A DNA stretch of 64,000 bases. Origin: Carnegiea gigantea. Lineage: Eukaryota > Streptophyta > Magnoliopsida > Caryophyllales > Cactaceae. The notes beneath the pieces were generated by a model. The model was not told the DNA's origin. It made no database searches and saw only the letters and a program-made list of their open reading frames with translations. A program made the position numbers and the translations under genes. The stretch is taken from assembly GCA_029747015.1 (NCBI GenBank), contig JAKOGI010002207.1:1-64000 (forward strand), in the 5' to 3' direction. This document shows, one piece after another, positions 36,801-51,682 of this stretch (position 1 is the stretch's first letter; every line of letters starts with the position of its first letter).

Positions 36801-39725
36801 CATAATATAATGATTGATCAAACATAGGAAGGAATGATTTTTGTTGGCTCTCTGGAATCGACAAATTATAAGAAATGGTTGGTATTTGGACAAAATAACA
36901 ACACCTCTATTAACTTGACAGAGCAACAAGAGTTACCAACAGGGACAAAGGACAAAGACTGAAGACCAGTTCATGTCAAGACTACATCTAAAGTTTTCCT
37001 TACCATGAATTTTGGTGACAGAGTCAAACAGCAAGGATGACAAGACAGATTTAATATAATAATTTACCTTTGAATTCCTCTTCCCAAACGCCATAGTTAT
37101 TTGTAAAAGGAAGATCTGGACCAACAAGACCAACTTTCAGCCCTAACTTAGCTGATTCTGCTGCTAAAGCCAGACCAGCTGGACCGCAACCAATGACTAT
37201 CAAATCCAGTAAATCATCTCCAAGTGAGATTTGAGGCAGCTGCAAGACATATAAAAGAGTGAGATAGCATAACTTCCAACAGTATGATAACAGAAGACAA
37301 TAGAAAACAAACTGGTTGTACCTTTTTCGAAGTAGAAAGCAAGTTTTCAAAAATAATGGGATTGCAATTGAAATCACAAGAAATAGAAGCAATAAACATT
37401 GGAGAAAAGAAAAAAACTCCCTCCGTCCCTTTTTTTTTTCCTTCCTAAACATCAAAGTTTTTTGTCCCAAACTAACTTCTGTAGAAGCTCATTAAATGGA
37501 ATTTCCGTCCCCCTTTTTTTTCCTTCCTAACCATCAAAGTTTTTTGTCCCAAACTAACTTCTGTAGAAGCTCATTAAATGGAATTTCAACCACCCTTTCA
37601 TTATTTCCACTAATCTTATCCTCCGTTGATAACACTTTAATTTTCTTAAAGTGTGTGCTTTCCCCATTTAGGATGAAAATAATGGCACGAGGGCGTAACT
37701 GCACAGGACTAATTTGTTCCGAATTTTTTTTTTTTTTTTGGGTGACAACAGACAACACTTCAAGATTTACAGGTTATAAAACAATACATGCTTACCACGT
37801 ATAGCTTCTAATGCTAGATTCAAATCTGAAACGCCGTTCCTATTTCCAATATTGAGGGGATTCTTGAGAGAGTCAACAGAGACTATAGAAAGCAAACAGA
37901 ACATATCGTGGTTTTTGTCTCAAGGACAGAATTTCTGCATATCAGAACCCTGCTACCTACACCTCAGTCAGAGAAGCCAATGAATTTCACATCAATGGGG
38001 CTCATACTTATCTATTACAGCCATCCAGTACTCTTAGTCTTTAAGGCCTAAATCTAATAGTCTATGCCCCCATGATAGAGGAAGGGCTAAGGTGGATCAT
38101 CCAAATACTTTTCTTTTCGAAGGGATCATCCAAGTACTTGCAGGAATGACAATGTAGGAGTGTAGGGTAAGGAAGGGAGAGGTCAAACACATGAATGAGT
38201 GCTTCTCATGCAATCACTCATCCTATTAGTTTTACGCAGTTAGGGTTTTGGGTCATCGTTCTCCCCCTAATATTGAGAAGGGATTTTTTAGTCACTGTTC
38301 ATACTTTTCTTGCCATCAATTCTAGCATACTCAAAACTAATTCTGACTTAATCCGTATCTGCTATCAACTCTCAAAAGCCAACATTCTTTTAGTTGATAA
38401 GGAGTTCTATAAATCAAAATCTAAATAAGAAAAAAAAAAAAGGGCACTAAAAGGTAATACCCTACTAGTCTTTCACGCCTCCCGGGGGGGTGGGGTATGG
38501 GTAGCTGTATCAGTCACTCCAAACAGCCCCTGCAAATAAAAGGAAAGGAAGAAGTAAAACCATATGATATGCAGGACCAATAATACTCAATACGTACAAT
38601 TGGAGTGAGCAAAGAATTCAAGTAGCTCTCCACCCTTGTTCAGAGTCCACTCTCTGCACCAATATCCCCTGTATAGGATCCTTTGGAGATGACTCTTCCT
38701 CTCAGAAGCTGTGAATTTTAAGCATCCATTTGTGGAGAACATGACTAACAGAATTCGGCCTCTCCAAACCCCAAAACCCTATTCGCAATCTCCCAACCAC
38801 ATTCCTAACATTCCCAGCAGCCTAACATACTACTGCTACATAATGACTTACATTTGATAACTTTCCGCCATATGAGTTTCCAAAAATAAAATCATTTTTT
38901 TCCATTTCAAGCCTTCCCCAAAAATGTTTAGCAACAGTTTACTCTCTTCCTTATCTCCAAAATCCCCAAAAGAAATGCATGCTACTGGTAAAAGTGAAAT
39001 CCCATTTTGCAGCAGATACTGCATGGCCTCTAGTTCACCATTAAATATAACTATAATGTCTGAAATTGTTAGGTAGCTACAGAAGAGCAACACTCCGTCA
39101 CGCTTTCAAGACAGTTTGGCAATTCTTGATCCTTGAATTTCAACGGACCAGGTCAAAGCAAGTAGGTTCTTTCAAAGTAGCAGGGCGGTTGAACCTTTTC
39201 AACCCAGAATTTAATGGAACTACCTAGCCTTTCTACATTTGTACAACCAAAATTCCATATATTTGAACCCCCTACAACACAATATGGCATAAGCTGTGAG
39301 ATCACAAATACAAAACAAAACAAAACTATACAAAAATATGAACGACATTGCATCGCGCCAGCAGCAAATTTGACAAGTAAAACAAAGAGAAGAGAGAGAA
39401 CCTTGTCTGCCATTTTAGATTGATCATCCATATGCTTATTCTGCTGCATTTGAACGTAAAGAAGCTCCGAACCTCCAGCTTTGATGAAATCCTCTTCATC
39501 CGCAAAACGCTCTCTCACAGCTACGCAACTACTATCACTCGTCGAACTTCTTACATTACTACTACTACTTCCTAGAATGCGTCGATGATCGACTCTCCAA
39601 ATGCAGCACGGCTGAGTCTTAACACTCTGTTTCACTCTCTCTCTCCTCAAAGGACAGTAGACAAGACTCGGCGAGGCCGCCATTGCCGCGAATTTCGGAG
39701 CTCCAACTCCAAAACAACACTCCAT
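30892..39725 (-). CDS. LCYE: Lycopene epsilon-cyclase, 11 exons, 541 residues
   Basis: Plastid carotenoid enzyme that cyclises an end of lycopene to an epsilon ring, giving delta-carotene; with LCYB this yields alpha-carotene, the lutein precursor. Exons (minus): 39725-39402, 37239-37068, 36607-36472, 36366-36256, 36181-36079, 35208-35065, 34980-34873, 33101-33005, 32864-32736, 32362-32230, 31060-30892. All ten introns are GT-AG and all phases fit (1626 bp, stop TGA). The N-terminus looks like a transit peptide. Then come FADEEDF-IKAGGSELLYVQM, the dinucleotide-binding motif VIGCGPAGLALA (GCGPAG at 125-130), DLPFTNNYGVWE, YGRVSRHLLHEEL, the cyclase motif FFEET (328-332, split by intron 6) and GAAASMVHPATGYSVVRSLS. 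Arabidopsis LCYE is 524 residues, so this is full length. L464 (codon 32297-32295) matches Arabidopsis L448, predicting one-ring activity. An internal ATG 14 codons downstream could also be used. Confidence 0.97.
31692..32044. repeat. Foldback/MITE-like long inverted repeat in LCYE intron 10
   Basis: Two arms of about 120 bp face each other: 31692-31809 and 31922-32044. Outer parts match well (TTTTTGGACGCGAATAATCC against TTTTTGGATGCGAATAATCC in inverse complement, then AAACTTTG), as do the inner parts (GGTAGTGTAGGGGTCATTTTA against GGTAGTACAGGGATCATTTTA). The middle of the arms is more diverged. The loop is about 110 bp. There is no coding capacity, and no clear target duplication was seen. 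It lies between exons 10 and 11 and would form a long hairpin in the unspliced transcript. Confidence 0.8.
33102..34872 (-). other. LCYE intron 7 with unexplained open stretches
   Basis: A 1.77 kb intron. On the opposite (plus) strand it holds open stretches at 33456-33689, starting METAYLEILIAHKAAYIF, and 34219-34470, containing AEEPAADFGNFVPYLTYN. Their amino-acid composition is less biased than chance frames nearby, but I recognise no family. They could be captured gene fragments from a transposon or simple chance. Confidence 0.4.
37417..37586. repeat. 82-bp tandem duplication in a CTCCCTCCGTCCC element, LCYE intron 1
   Basis: Starts with CTCCCTCCGTCCC, the terminal word of a common plant Stowaway/mariner-like MITE. 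The segment from CCGTCCC to AATGGAATTT is present twice in direct order (37423-37504 and 37505-37586) with very few differences, so it is a recent tandem duplication. The opposite inverted terminus was not found, so the element is probably truncated. Confidence 0.75.
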
Positions 39726-41084
39726 ATCCAGAAACTTCTACTGATGTGGCTTTTTTTGTTGTGAATTCTGCGTTTCGATGTTGCGCAGGTTTTCAAGCCA
39801 TTAGTGGTGATGATGATGATGATGAAGGCTCGTCGTCCCTGGCCGCCATTGTCGACGAAGGGAGGTGTGCTGACTTTTTATTTTCTCTCTCCTGGGGATA
39901 CGGGGTTGTGTGTGGTGCAGGAGGCAGTTTAGTGCTTGCAATTTGGATAGGGAGGAGGGAATTTTCTCAGTCCTCCATGAATTTTAATTTTTTTTTATTT
40001 ATGTACCACGGGCAAGGACGGAGGGCAACTGTCATCCTGGCATGGACCACGTGGAGCGATGTGATTGGATGGATGATGGGCTTGCTCACTCCTATGTGGC
40101 TTTCGACCCTTCACGAGTTTTCGCCTCCTGTTTGATCAACTGCTCCTGTCCTTTTTTCATCTTTATTATCATTGCCGCTTTTCTTCTGGCAGACCTAGGG
40201 TTTTGCTCACACTGTTTTCGAGCACCCAATTTGCTAGTTACGTTGGCAGATCAAGAAGCTAGGGCGACACCAATTCCAAGTCGGCCTCTCTCTAGATTCA
40301 AGTGGGCGAGTTCTGCTGTCAGTAACTTTGGTCTCAAATTTGGTTGTTTGTTTCGTGTTTTATTTTTAGTGTTTTCAGCCCATCCCTTATAATTATTCCT
40401 AGTTTGCTACAACAATTAGGTTGGTGGTTAAATTTTGTCAAATAATTACGTATGTTTTGTTTGCAGTCTTTGCTCGAAACTAGCCTAGATTGGGTGTATT
40501 AGTTTGTGTGGAGTGTCATTCTGAACACTAGGTTTGTCATTTTTTCTTCGTTAAATGAATTCAAAGTATAGACCTTTTTCATTCGTTGTTAGATTGGGAC
40601 ATAGATAATCCCTTTCAAGCTGCTATTATTCATACTTATCTTCAGAAATATAAGATTGAAGACAGATGCTCAAGTTACGTTTTAGACGAAGGCATTGGAA
40701 AATTATTTATGGTTTGAAAATCTATTACGAAAATTATTTTTTGTAGTTTTTTATTTTACTCATATAAAATCTTTCTATAAAAAATAAATTTTGGTGTAAA
40801 ACTACTTTATCTTATTTTTGAAGTTTGACTTGGTGGTTTTACTTACATAATGCCCCATTTTGTTGGGATTATGCCCTTGTTTATTGGCTCCTCAATATTT
40901 AGTTTGTTTATCAAAATCTTTCTGCTCTTCGTAGGAGAGAAAAAAGGGATTAATATCCCCTATTTTTAACTAGCTCCATCAGCGTAATGATGAATATTTT
41001 TCTTATAAATATAGGTGAGACTTAGGTAGTTAATGATCTTTGGTTATTGCTTCGGAGATACTCACCTAGATTGGTCATCCTATC
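39726..41084. other. LCYE upstream region, no second gene recognised
   Basis: Contains the presumed LCYE promoter and 5' UTR. No obvious TATA box is seen close to the start codon on the minus strand. A short (GAT)n run lies at 39808-39825. A plus-strand open stretch (39683-40135) overlaps the LCYE start codon antiparallel, but it has no recognisable domain and is taken as chance. From 40400 the DNA is AT-rich and featureless up to the LINE. Confidence 0.5.
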
Positions 41085-44000
41085 GGTGACCAAAAAAATT
41101 TGCTTTTGAAATGGATGAAATTCAAGGGCAATTGGGAGAGTATGTGGGTGCTTATGTTGATAGTCGTGGTAGAGCGGGGGGTTTGGCCATGTTGTGGGAG
41201 GAAAGCGTGATGGTGAGCTTAATCTCATATTCTAGTAACCATATGGACGCCATTATTCTGTGGAGTGAGGAAGAGATGGAGTGGAGATTTACAAGGATCT
41301 ATGGTTGGCCAGAAGCTCGAAATAAGCATAAAACATGTGAGATGCTAGCTGATCTTAGTTCAGACTCAGACTTGTCATGGATGGTAGGTGGTGACTTAAA
41401 CTCTTATTCCCCAACGTCCAAGCATTCCACATAGATGCTGACCTATATGACCACCTTCCTTTGTTGCTTAAATGTGATTCTCGCAAACTCAAGTCTGAAT
41501 GCCTGAAAAGAATGTTTAAGTTTGAGAACATGTGGATTCTAGAACCATCATGCAAGGACACGATTGAGCGAGCTTGGGGAGGAGAGGCCCAAGATGGTGT
41601 TGTTCCAAAGCTTAAGCGAAAAATTGATCAAGTGGTAAAGGAACTAAGCCTCTGGAACCATACTCAATTTGGGCATATGGGAAACAAAATCAAGGAATTG
41701 GAAGGCCAACTCAAGGTGATGAAAGAAGCACAACAATAAAAGAATATTTTTGATGAATTAAGGGAGTGGAGATGTAAGGAAGAAATTATGTAGCATTAGA
41801 GGGCTCGGGCTGATTTCCTCAAGTATGGAGGCACGAACATGAGGTGGTTTCACTCAAGGGCTTCTATGAGGTGCAAACAGAATAATATTTTAAGAATATT
41901 GGATGACCATGGAGTGCTGCATACCAAAAGCTATACAAAAGTAGTGGTGTCCTATTTTTCAAGCCTCTTTTCTCGAGTTGACAACCTGGACATGGATGGA
42001 GTGCTGGCTTGTGTACCACAAAGAGTGACCGAGGATATGAATGATCAGTTATGCCTACCATTCACTCGACTAGAAGTTGAAAAGGCACTCTCATAAATGA
42101 ACCCACATAAAGCGCCAGGTCCGGAAGACCTTAACGAGCTTTTTTTTAGGAAGCACTGGGATATAGTGGGAGACAATGCCAGTGGTGCAGTATTGGCGAT
42201 TTTTGAAGGGAGCTCCATTCCTCCCCGATTAAACCATAGCAATATTGCCTTGATTCCAAAGAAACCATGTCCTGAAACCATGGCGGATTTTAGGCCCATC
42301 GGCCTATGCAAGGTGGTATACAAACTGGTGACAAAGGTTTTAGCAAATAGGCTTAAAACCTGGCTTCCCATGACTATTTCAAACACTCAGAGTACATTTA
42401 CTTTGGGAAGACTAATCACCAATAACATTCTTATCACCTACGAGATTTTTCATGCCATGCACGGGGATACGAGGGTGGGTGGATCCATGGCCATTAAACT
42501 TGACATGTCTAAGGCTTATGATCGAGTAGAATGGCCTCTTTTGAGAGCAATAATGACTCGGCTGGGTTTCAAACAACATTTGGTGGATTTAATGATGCGT
42601 TGTGTTCAGTCGGCCTCCTTCTCTTTTATTGTAAACGGAGCTCTTACTGGCCATATTATACCTAGCAAGGGCATGAGGCAAGGTGACCCCATTTTGCCAT
42701 ACTTATTTCTTTTTTGTAACGAGGGTCTATTGAGTTTGCTGAGGAAGGCAACAGAGGATGACACTGTTAGGGGCTACTGAGTATGTTATAATGTAAAGGT
42801 TATTTCCCATCTCTTATTTGCGGACGATGCCAAAATCTTCTGTGGTGCCAAGGAAGACCAGGCCATTGGCATTAAGCATCTATTGTGGGTATATGAGGTA
42901 GCATCGCGGTAAGCGATCAATTTTGGCAAGGCAAATGTGTTGTTTAGCAAAGGTGTGAAGGCTATTAGAAGAACTTGGATCACCCATGAGCTTGATATAA
43001 GAGAAGTCTTATCATATGACAAGTACCCTAGGCTCCAAACTTTCATAGGAAGGTCTCTGAAGAAACCTTTTTTATTCTTAGGGGATCGCATTAAGAAACA
43101 ATTATCGAATTGGATGGATCGATTGGTTTCATGGGCGGGTAGGGAAGTCCTAATAAAAGCGATTGCTCAAGCGACCCTACTTACACAATGAGTGTCTTTT
43201 GATTCACCTTAGATTTATGTCGTAAAATTCAGGCGATCATTAACTGATTATGGTGGGGCCATAAGGATGAAGAGAGGCGGATTCATTGGTTGAAGAGCAT
43301 TAATTTATGCAAAAGCAAGGACGTGAGAGGCATGGGATTTAGAGAAATGTATGCATTTAACGATGCCTTACTAGCTAAATAATTTTGGCGATTATTAGAG
43401 GGTTACAACTCTTTGATGGCAAGGGTTTTGAAGTCACCATACTTTCCAAATTGTACCGTTCTGAAGGCTTCACTGGAAGTAAATCCTAGTTACACTTGGA
43501 GGAGCATTCTGAGCACTTGCAGCTAGTTCAAAAGGGGTCTAGATGGTTGGTTGGAGATGGGAGCTTGATTGACATTTGGAGTAGCAGGTGGATACCTAGG
43601 CCAAGTTCTTTTCGGGTGATTATGCCAAAACCTGAGGGCAAAAATTTGAGGATGGTAAGTGATCTAATTGATACTACTCTTGGCTCTTGGCATGAAGATG
43701 TGGCTAGAGGCAACTTCCTTCCTTGTGATGTGGAAGAAATTTTTAGCATCGCTCTCAATCAATCATGGCCAAGGGACAAGCATGTGTGTCACTACACCAT
43801 GAATGGATCCTTTATGGTCAAATCATCATATCATGTCCAATTAAATGAAGTGGTTGGGCATGATGTGGGTACGTCAAATCCCCAAAATCATATTTAGAAG
43901 ACAATCTAGAAACTTAACTTACCACCATGCATCAAGGTATTCATATGGAGGATTTGTTATGTTATCTTACCCGCTAATGAAAATATTAATTCTCGTGTTC

Positions 44001-44683
44001 CTACAAGTTGTAGCATCTATGGCCATTACATTAATTCAGAGATTCATGCACTACTTTATTACCCTCTAGCCACCTAAATTTGGGAGGGATTCCCATTTGG
44101 TCATAGTACGTGGGGCTCCTAGTTCAGAATGCAAAGAGATTGCATTGAGGTGGCAACGAAGGCGTTAAGCAGGAAGGAATTAGAACAGTTCGTGGCGGTG
44201 CTATGGGAGACTTGGAATGCATGAAATCGATTCATTTTCCATAAGGTAGACCTGGACCCTTCGAGGTTGAGCTCTTGGGCTATGGGGTTTGTTAAAAGCT
44301 ACTAGGACTTTAAGAGGAAAGCGGAAACAGGAAAGGTCAATCACGAACTAGCATAGAAGCCCCCACCTATAAGCTTTCTAAAACTCAATTTTGATGGAGG
44401 TGTGGTTGGGGAAGGAGGATGGGGCTGGGGTTGTATTATCCGAAATTCTGAGGGAGATGTAATCCTGGCTTGTGTCCAATAAGATACTGGTTTTACGGGG
44501 ACTTTCATAGAGGAAGCTAGGGCATGCCTTATGGGGATCAAAACTGCGTTAGAGATGGGGGTTTAGAACTTGATACTTGAGGGAGATTGCGTACCACTCA
44601 TCCAGAAGCTAAAAAAGAGGAGTGTTGAAGACAAGTATTTAGGCTTTATCATTAGTGATACTGTCAATTTGCTTTCTAGTCTC
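41085..44683 (+). pseudogene. LINE (L1-type) ORF2, upstream part, split by element B
   Basis: 5'-truncated ORF2. Endonuclease part with GRAGGLAMLWEESVMVSLIS and WMVGGDLNSY (41111-41434), then a jump to the end of the endonuclease (HIDADLYDHLPLLLK) showing an internal deletion. The RT domain (about 42097-42900) has HKAPGPE, PKKPCPETMADFRPIGLCKV, LDMSKAYDRVEW, GMRQGDPILPYLF and the catalytic FADD at 42817-42828. A Cys/His-type zf-RVT region follows, then RNase H with KLNFDGG and GWGCIIRNSEGDVI (44380-44683). Few stops (for example 42094, 42778) make this the youngest LINE in the window. Coding continues in frame after element B at 54448. Confidence 0.92.
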
Positions 44684-47224
<2,541 letters not shown>

Positions 47225-48755
47225 TTCTACCCCCTTAAAGGAAGTTTCGTCCTCGAAACTTCGCACATGCCTACTCATTCAAAAAGGTGGGGTAATTGAA
47301 TCGCATCTCTTGCTGTGGTTCTAATGTGGCTTCCAACACCTTATGATTTCCCCACAGAACTTTTACTAAGGTCACTGTCTTCCTACGAAGCTGCTTTTTC
47401 CTTCGGTCCAGAATGCAAACTGGCTGTTCCTCATAGGATATATCTTCCCTCGGCTGTATATGATCTGGCGTGATAACATAGGATGGGTCGGGGATGTACT
47501 TACACCACTACAACACATGAAAGACGTTGTGCATCCTAGGTAGCTCAGGTGGTAGTTCTAAACGATACGCCACCTTCCCTACCGATTAAACAATGGGGTA
47601 TGACCTGATATATCTAGGGCTAAGCTTACCTATCACGCCAAATCTCATGATGCCATTAGTTAGAGACACTCGTAGGAAAACTTGGCTTGCTACTTCAGAC
47701 TCTAAAGGTCTGCACCTTTGGTTCGCATAACTCTTCTGTTGACTCTGGGCCGCTTTCATTCGTTCTTGGATTATCCTGATCTTCTAGGCAATTGTCTGTA
47801 TTAGTTCTGGTCCAATAGTCAGGGCATCGTCAATCTCCTGTCAACACAATGGAGTTCTGCACCGGTAACCATACAGCGCTTCATACGGGGTCATCCCGAT
47901 GATGGCATGGTAGCTGTTGTGGTAAGAAAACTCGATCAATGCTAATTGTTCATCCCAAGCTTGCCTGAAATCCAAAACGCATGCTCGCAGCATGTCCTCT
48001 AAGGTTTGAATTGTTCTCTCAGTTTACCAATTCGTGGCTAGATGAAAAGCTGTATTGAAGTGTAATAGTGTCCCAAACGCCTCCTATAGCTTCTGCCAGA
48101 ATCCCAATTGGAACATTGTATCCTGGTCTGACATTATAAAGCTCGGCACACCATGCAATCGAACTATCTTCTCCAGATAGGCTCGGGCCAGTTGATCTAA
48201 AATCCATGTGTTTCTCAAGGCTATGAAGTGAGCCATCTTCGTGACTTGATCCACAATAACTCATATCACATTGTTCTTCCTCTGAGTGGGTGGTAATCCT
48301 ACCACAAAGTCCACGGAGACCGAGTCATATTTCCACTCAGGGATTTCCAAGGGTTATAAGAGTCATGCATGCCTTAGTGTTCTACTTTTACTCAATGACA
48401 CGTAAGATATTTTGCTACATAGTCCACCACTTCTTATCTCATATTGCTCCATCAGAAAGTTCGTTTCAGATCCTTATATAACTTGTTATGATGAGGGTGG
48501 ACAGAATGTAGGGTGTTGTGTCCCTCATCTAGGATTTTCCTTTTGAGTTCCTCTATAGCGAGAATGCATACTCGATTCTGGAACCTTAGCATCCCATCCT
48601 CGTGAATCATGAAATCAGGTGCCCTTTCGGCTAACACTTCCGTCCTGATCCTATCCAATAGCGGGTTCGTGCTCTGAGCTGCTCTAATTTTTTCAATAAG
48701 GGTAGGCTGTACCTCCATTCTATATAGTATAAGTCTAGTTTCCCTTGTCACCACA
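47225..48755 (-). pseudogene. Integrase and chromodomain-like tail of element B
   Basis: The integrase N-terminal part at 48452-48754 contains DGMLRFQNRVCI and a degenerate zinc-binding segment (H-x3-H side visible as HNTLHSVHPHHNKLYKDLKR). Catalytic core pieces follow with frameshifts. The C-terminal end near 47300-47420 reads ILDRRKKQLRRKTVTLVKVL and NHKVLEATLEP, the chromodomain-like module typical of plant chromoviruses. Catalytic residues cannot all be located. Confidence 0.8.
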
Positions 48756-50420
48756 TTGAGCTCCAGTTTCTTAAAAATCCTCGCACAATTCCCTACGTAG
48801 TGCCAACAAGCTGTTGAGAGTTGGGTATGGACTACGACTCAATGCATCTGTTATTACGTTTGCCTTTCTAGGGTCATATTGAAAGTTTATATTATAGTCC
48901 TTAAAGAATTCCAACCACCTCGTCTGCCTCAGATTTCGGTCCTTTTGCGAGAACAAATATTTCAAACTCCGATGATCACTGAAGATCTTGCAGTGCACCT
49001 CATACAAGTAGTGTCTCCAAATTTTCAGCGCGAACACTATAGCTGCTAGCTCTAAGTCATGAGTCAGGTAGTTCTGCTCATGAGTATGTAGTTGTCACGA
49101 GACATAAGCTATGACACGATTATTCTGCATTAGCACACACCCCCAATCCATTTTTTGACGTATCACTATACACCACAAAGTCCTTGTCACTGGTGGGTAA
49201 GGCCAATATAGGCACACTCGTCAGCCTCTTCTTAAGTTTTTCGAAGGCTTCCTCACATCGATCTGTCCACTCATACTTTGTAACCTTCCTCGTCAAGTTA
49301 GTGAGGGGAGTGGCGATCTTCGAGAAGTTCTAAACGAACTTAGGATAGTACCCTGCCAAGCCCAAGAAGCTTATCACCTCTGTCGGCTTCTTAGGTCTTG
49401 GCCACTTTGCTATGGCCTCTATCTTCTGGGGATACATAGATACTCCCTCATTAGACACTACATGCCTTAAAAATGCCACCCGTCCCAACCAAAACTCGCA
49501 CTTTTTCAACTTGGCATACAACTCATTCTTCCTCAGCACTTCTAAAACAGTCCTCAAATGGTTGGTATGTCTTTTAGGGTCCTTGAATAAATTAGTATGT
49601 CATCTATAAACACTATTACAAACTGATCTAGGTAAGATTTGAAGACTCTGTTCATAAGAATCATAAATGCTACTGGGGAATTTGTAAGACTGGAAGGCAT
49701 CACCACAAACTCATAATGCCCATATCGGGTGCAAAAGCAGTCTTGGGTAAGTCCTTTTCCTTGATCTGGAGTTGGTGACACCCCGAACAAAGGTCTATCT
49801 TAGAAAAGGTCCCCACACCTCGAAGTTGGTCAAAGAGATCGTCTATCCTGGGTAAAGGGTAATGGTTTTCGACCGTTATTTTGTTTAACTCCCTGTAGTC
49901 TATGCACTATCTCAGGGTTCTATCCTTCTTTTTCACAAACAACACCGGGGCCCCCCATAGAGACATACTGGGCCAGATATAACCCTTATCTAATAGCTCA
50001 TCAAGTTGAGTTTATAACTCCTTAAGTTCTACCGGTGCCATTCGATAAGGCGCTTTAGAGATGGGGGCTGCTCCCGGTACTAGATCAATGCAAAATTCTA
50101 CTTCCCTAAGGGGTGGTATGCCAGGAATCTTCTCTAGAAAAACATCCGAGAATTCTCAAACTAATGGGATGTCCTGAAGGGATGGCTTAGCAGCCTCGGT
50201 TTTCACTATATTACATAAGAATCCTTCGCATCCTCGTCCTAACAGCTTGTAGGCCTGCATAGCGATGATAAGTTTCACCCCACTCTTTGAGACCTTCTCT
50301 TTGGGAATTACTTTCTCTCCATTGGGTCCCATTAGGATGATTCTTTGTTTTGGACAATCTATTTGGGCCTTATACTTCGCTAACCAGTCCTCCAGAAACT
50401 CGTGTTCCTACATTTAAATA
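48756..50420 (-). pseudogene. Protease end, reverse transcriptase and RNase H of element B
   Basis: The frame begins near 50420 with DWLAKYKAQIDCPKQRIILM, the C-terminal edge of the protease; the D-S/T-G active-site half is not present. The linker [20 protein letters not shown] and RT blocks FVKKKD and [20 protein letters not shown] follow. The catalytic FIDDILIYS is at about 49583-49610. RNase H is at 48771-49037 with [20 protein letters not shown] and ADALSRS-type end [10 protein letters not shown]. Several frameshifts and stops interrupt it. Confidence 0.87.
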
Positions 50421-50929
50421 GGGCAGTCCTCATACAGTTCATCACATTTCACGATCTTTCAATCAGGGAGAGTCACAGATGGTAGAGGGGCCTAGATGTT
50501 GGAACTAGCCCTAGTCACATATTACTTCCCTAATAGTTCACAATATATATTTCACCACAGTTTAGTAACACATCTTATATTATATCATTATCAACAAGCA
50601 GTCATACAATATTGTTCACAGTCACATTCACTTGCCACGTTCACGTGGCCTGATCTCATTTTAACATGTCCCATACACATCTCATTCACATATAAATACA
50701 TACGTAACGTAAATTCACAATTCCCAGCCAATCATAACAAATAGTTGCATCCACGTAACTCTATAAAGTTCAAATGCGTACATTCAAAATGATAACTATT
50801 CCACCCCAATACTTTTCATTACATAAGTACTTAACAAAACTTTCTAGTTCATACTGAATAGCAAAAAAAAGGAAAGATAAAATAAATAGTACAGTCTTGG
50901 AAAGCAACACTTCTAACAACTACTAGCAT
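50421..50929 (-). other. Non-coding gap between the acidic ORF and pol in element B
   Basis: About 0.5 kb of AT-rich sequence with stops in all frames on the minus strand. It occupies the place where the rest of gag and the protease active site would be expected. Confidence 0.5.
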
Positions 50930-51682
50930 CTACTGGTTAAGGGCGTCTATTGGGCAAGTACCACGACACATTCTACCACATCTTCTCCACTTCCAGTGGG
51001 TAACCTTAGGCTCGAGTTCCTTCTTAAATGGGTCATCCTCCAGGTCTTTCTCTATTGGCTGCTCTTCCTTGGGGTCGTCCTCTTTTAGGGTTTCTTCCTT
51101 AGGTTCCTCCTCGGGGTCTTCCTTCTCCATAAGGTCCTCATCGGGATCGTCGTCCTCTTAAGGTCCTTCCTCAGGATCTTCTTCTGGGTTTTCCTCCTCC
51201 ATGAGGTCTTCCTTAGGGTCATACTCATCTAAAGGTTCCTCTCTAGGATTTCCCTTCTCAATGGGTTCCTCTCCCAGCTCATCCTCCCTATCCATAAGCT
51301 CGTTTTTCCCTACAGACTCTTCCTCTTCAGTATCCTCTTCCACTGGTAGTGGTGGAGTCTTATTCTCAGCATCCAGTGGGGGAGGTTGGTCATAGGGGCC
51401 TACATCTATAAGGTGGTTTACTAGCCCTGCTAAATTCAACCCTATAGGCTCCCAGTTGCACAAGCAATACCTACCGAAGAAACTAAACAACCTAGTCTTA
51501 GGGTGATGCTCTCTAACCCTGTAATGCCATACTGGGTCACCCAAGAGGGTAAGGAGAAAGAATAGGGCCTAATGACTCCCAAGCCTCAAACAGTCGTTCG
51601 GTATCTCCTCTAACCTCCCATGAATAAAAACCTCAACCCACTCTAAGTGGCTAGCCAGGCTAACCTTGGGCCTTTTTCCCAT
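50930..51682 (-). pseudogene. Acidic accessory ORF in the gag position of element B
   Basis: Unrecognised protein. From ATG at 51682-51680 one frame runs 250 codons to TAG at 50930, broken by two in-frame stops (TAG at 51571-51569, TAA at 51160-51158). The N-terminal part (residues 1-110) is globular-looking, with MGKRPKVSLASHLEWVEVFI, DPVWHYRVREHHPKTRLF and CNWEPIGLNLAGLV. Residues from about 115 to 225 are a low-complexity tract of E/D-P-x-E-E repeats (such as DPKEEQPIEKDLEDD). The C-terminus is short and basic/Cys-rich (WKWRRCGRMCRGTC). No capsid motif or CCHC knuckle is visible. It starts about 230 bases after the primer-binding site, exactly where gag should be. It may be a lineage-specific extra ORF or captured host sequence. 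Confidence 0.6.

Noticed and set aside
39683..40135. 150-codon plus-strand open frame overlapping the LCYE start in antisense
   Set aside because: No recognisable domain; its first part is the reverse of LCYE exon 1 and the rest is GC-fluctuating upstream DNA. Long antisense frames over coding exons are common by chance.
51201..51395. Ser-rich plus-strand frame
   Set aside because: It is the shadow of the acidic minus-strand ORF of element B.
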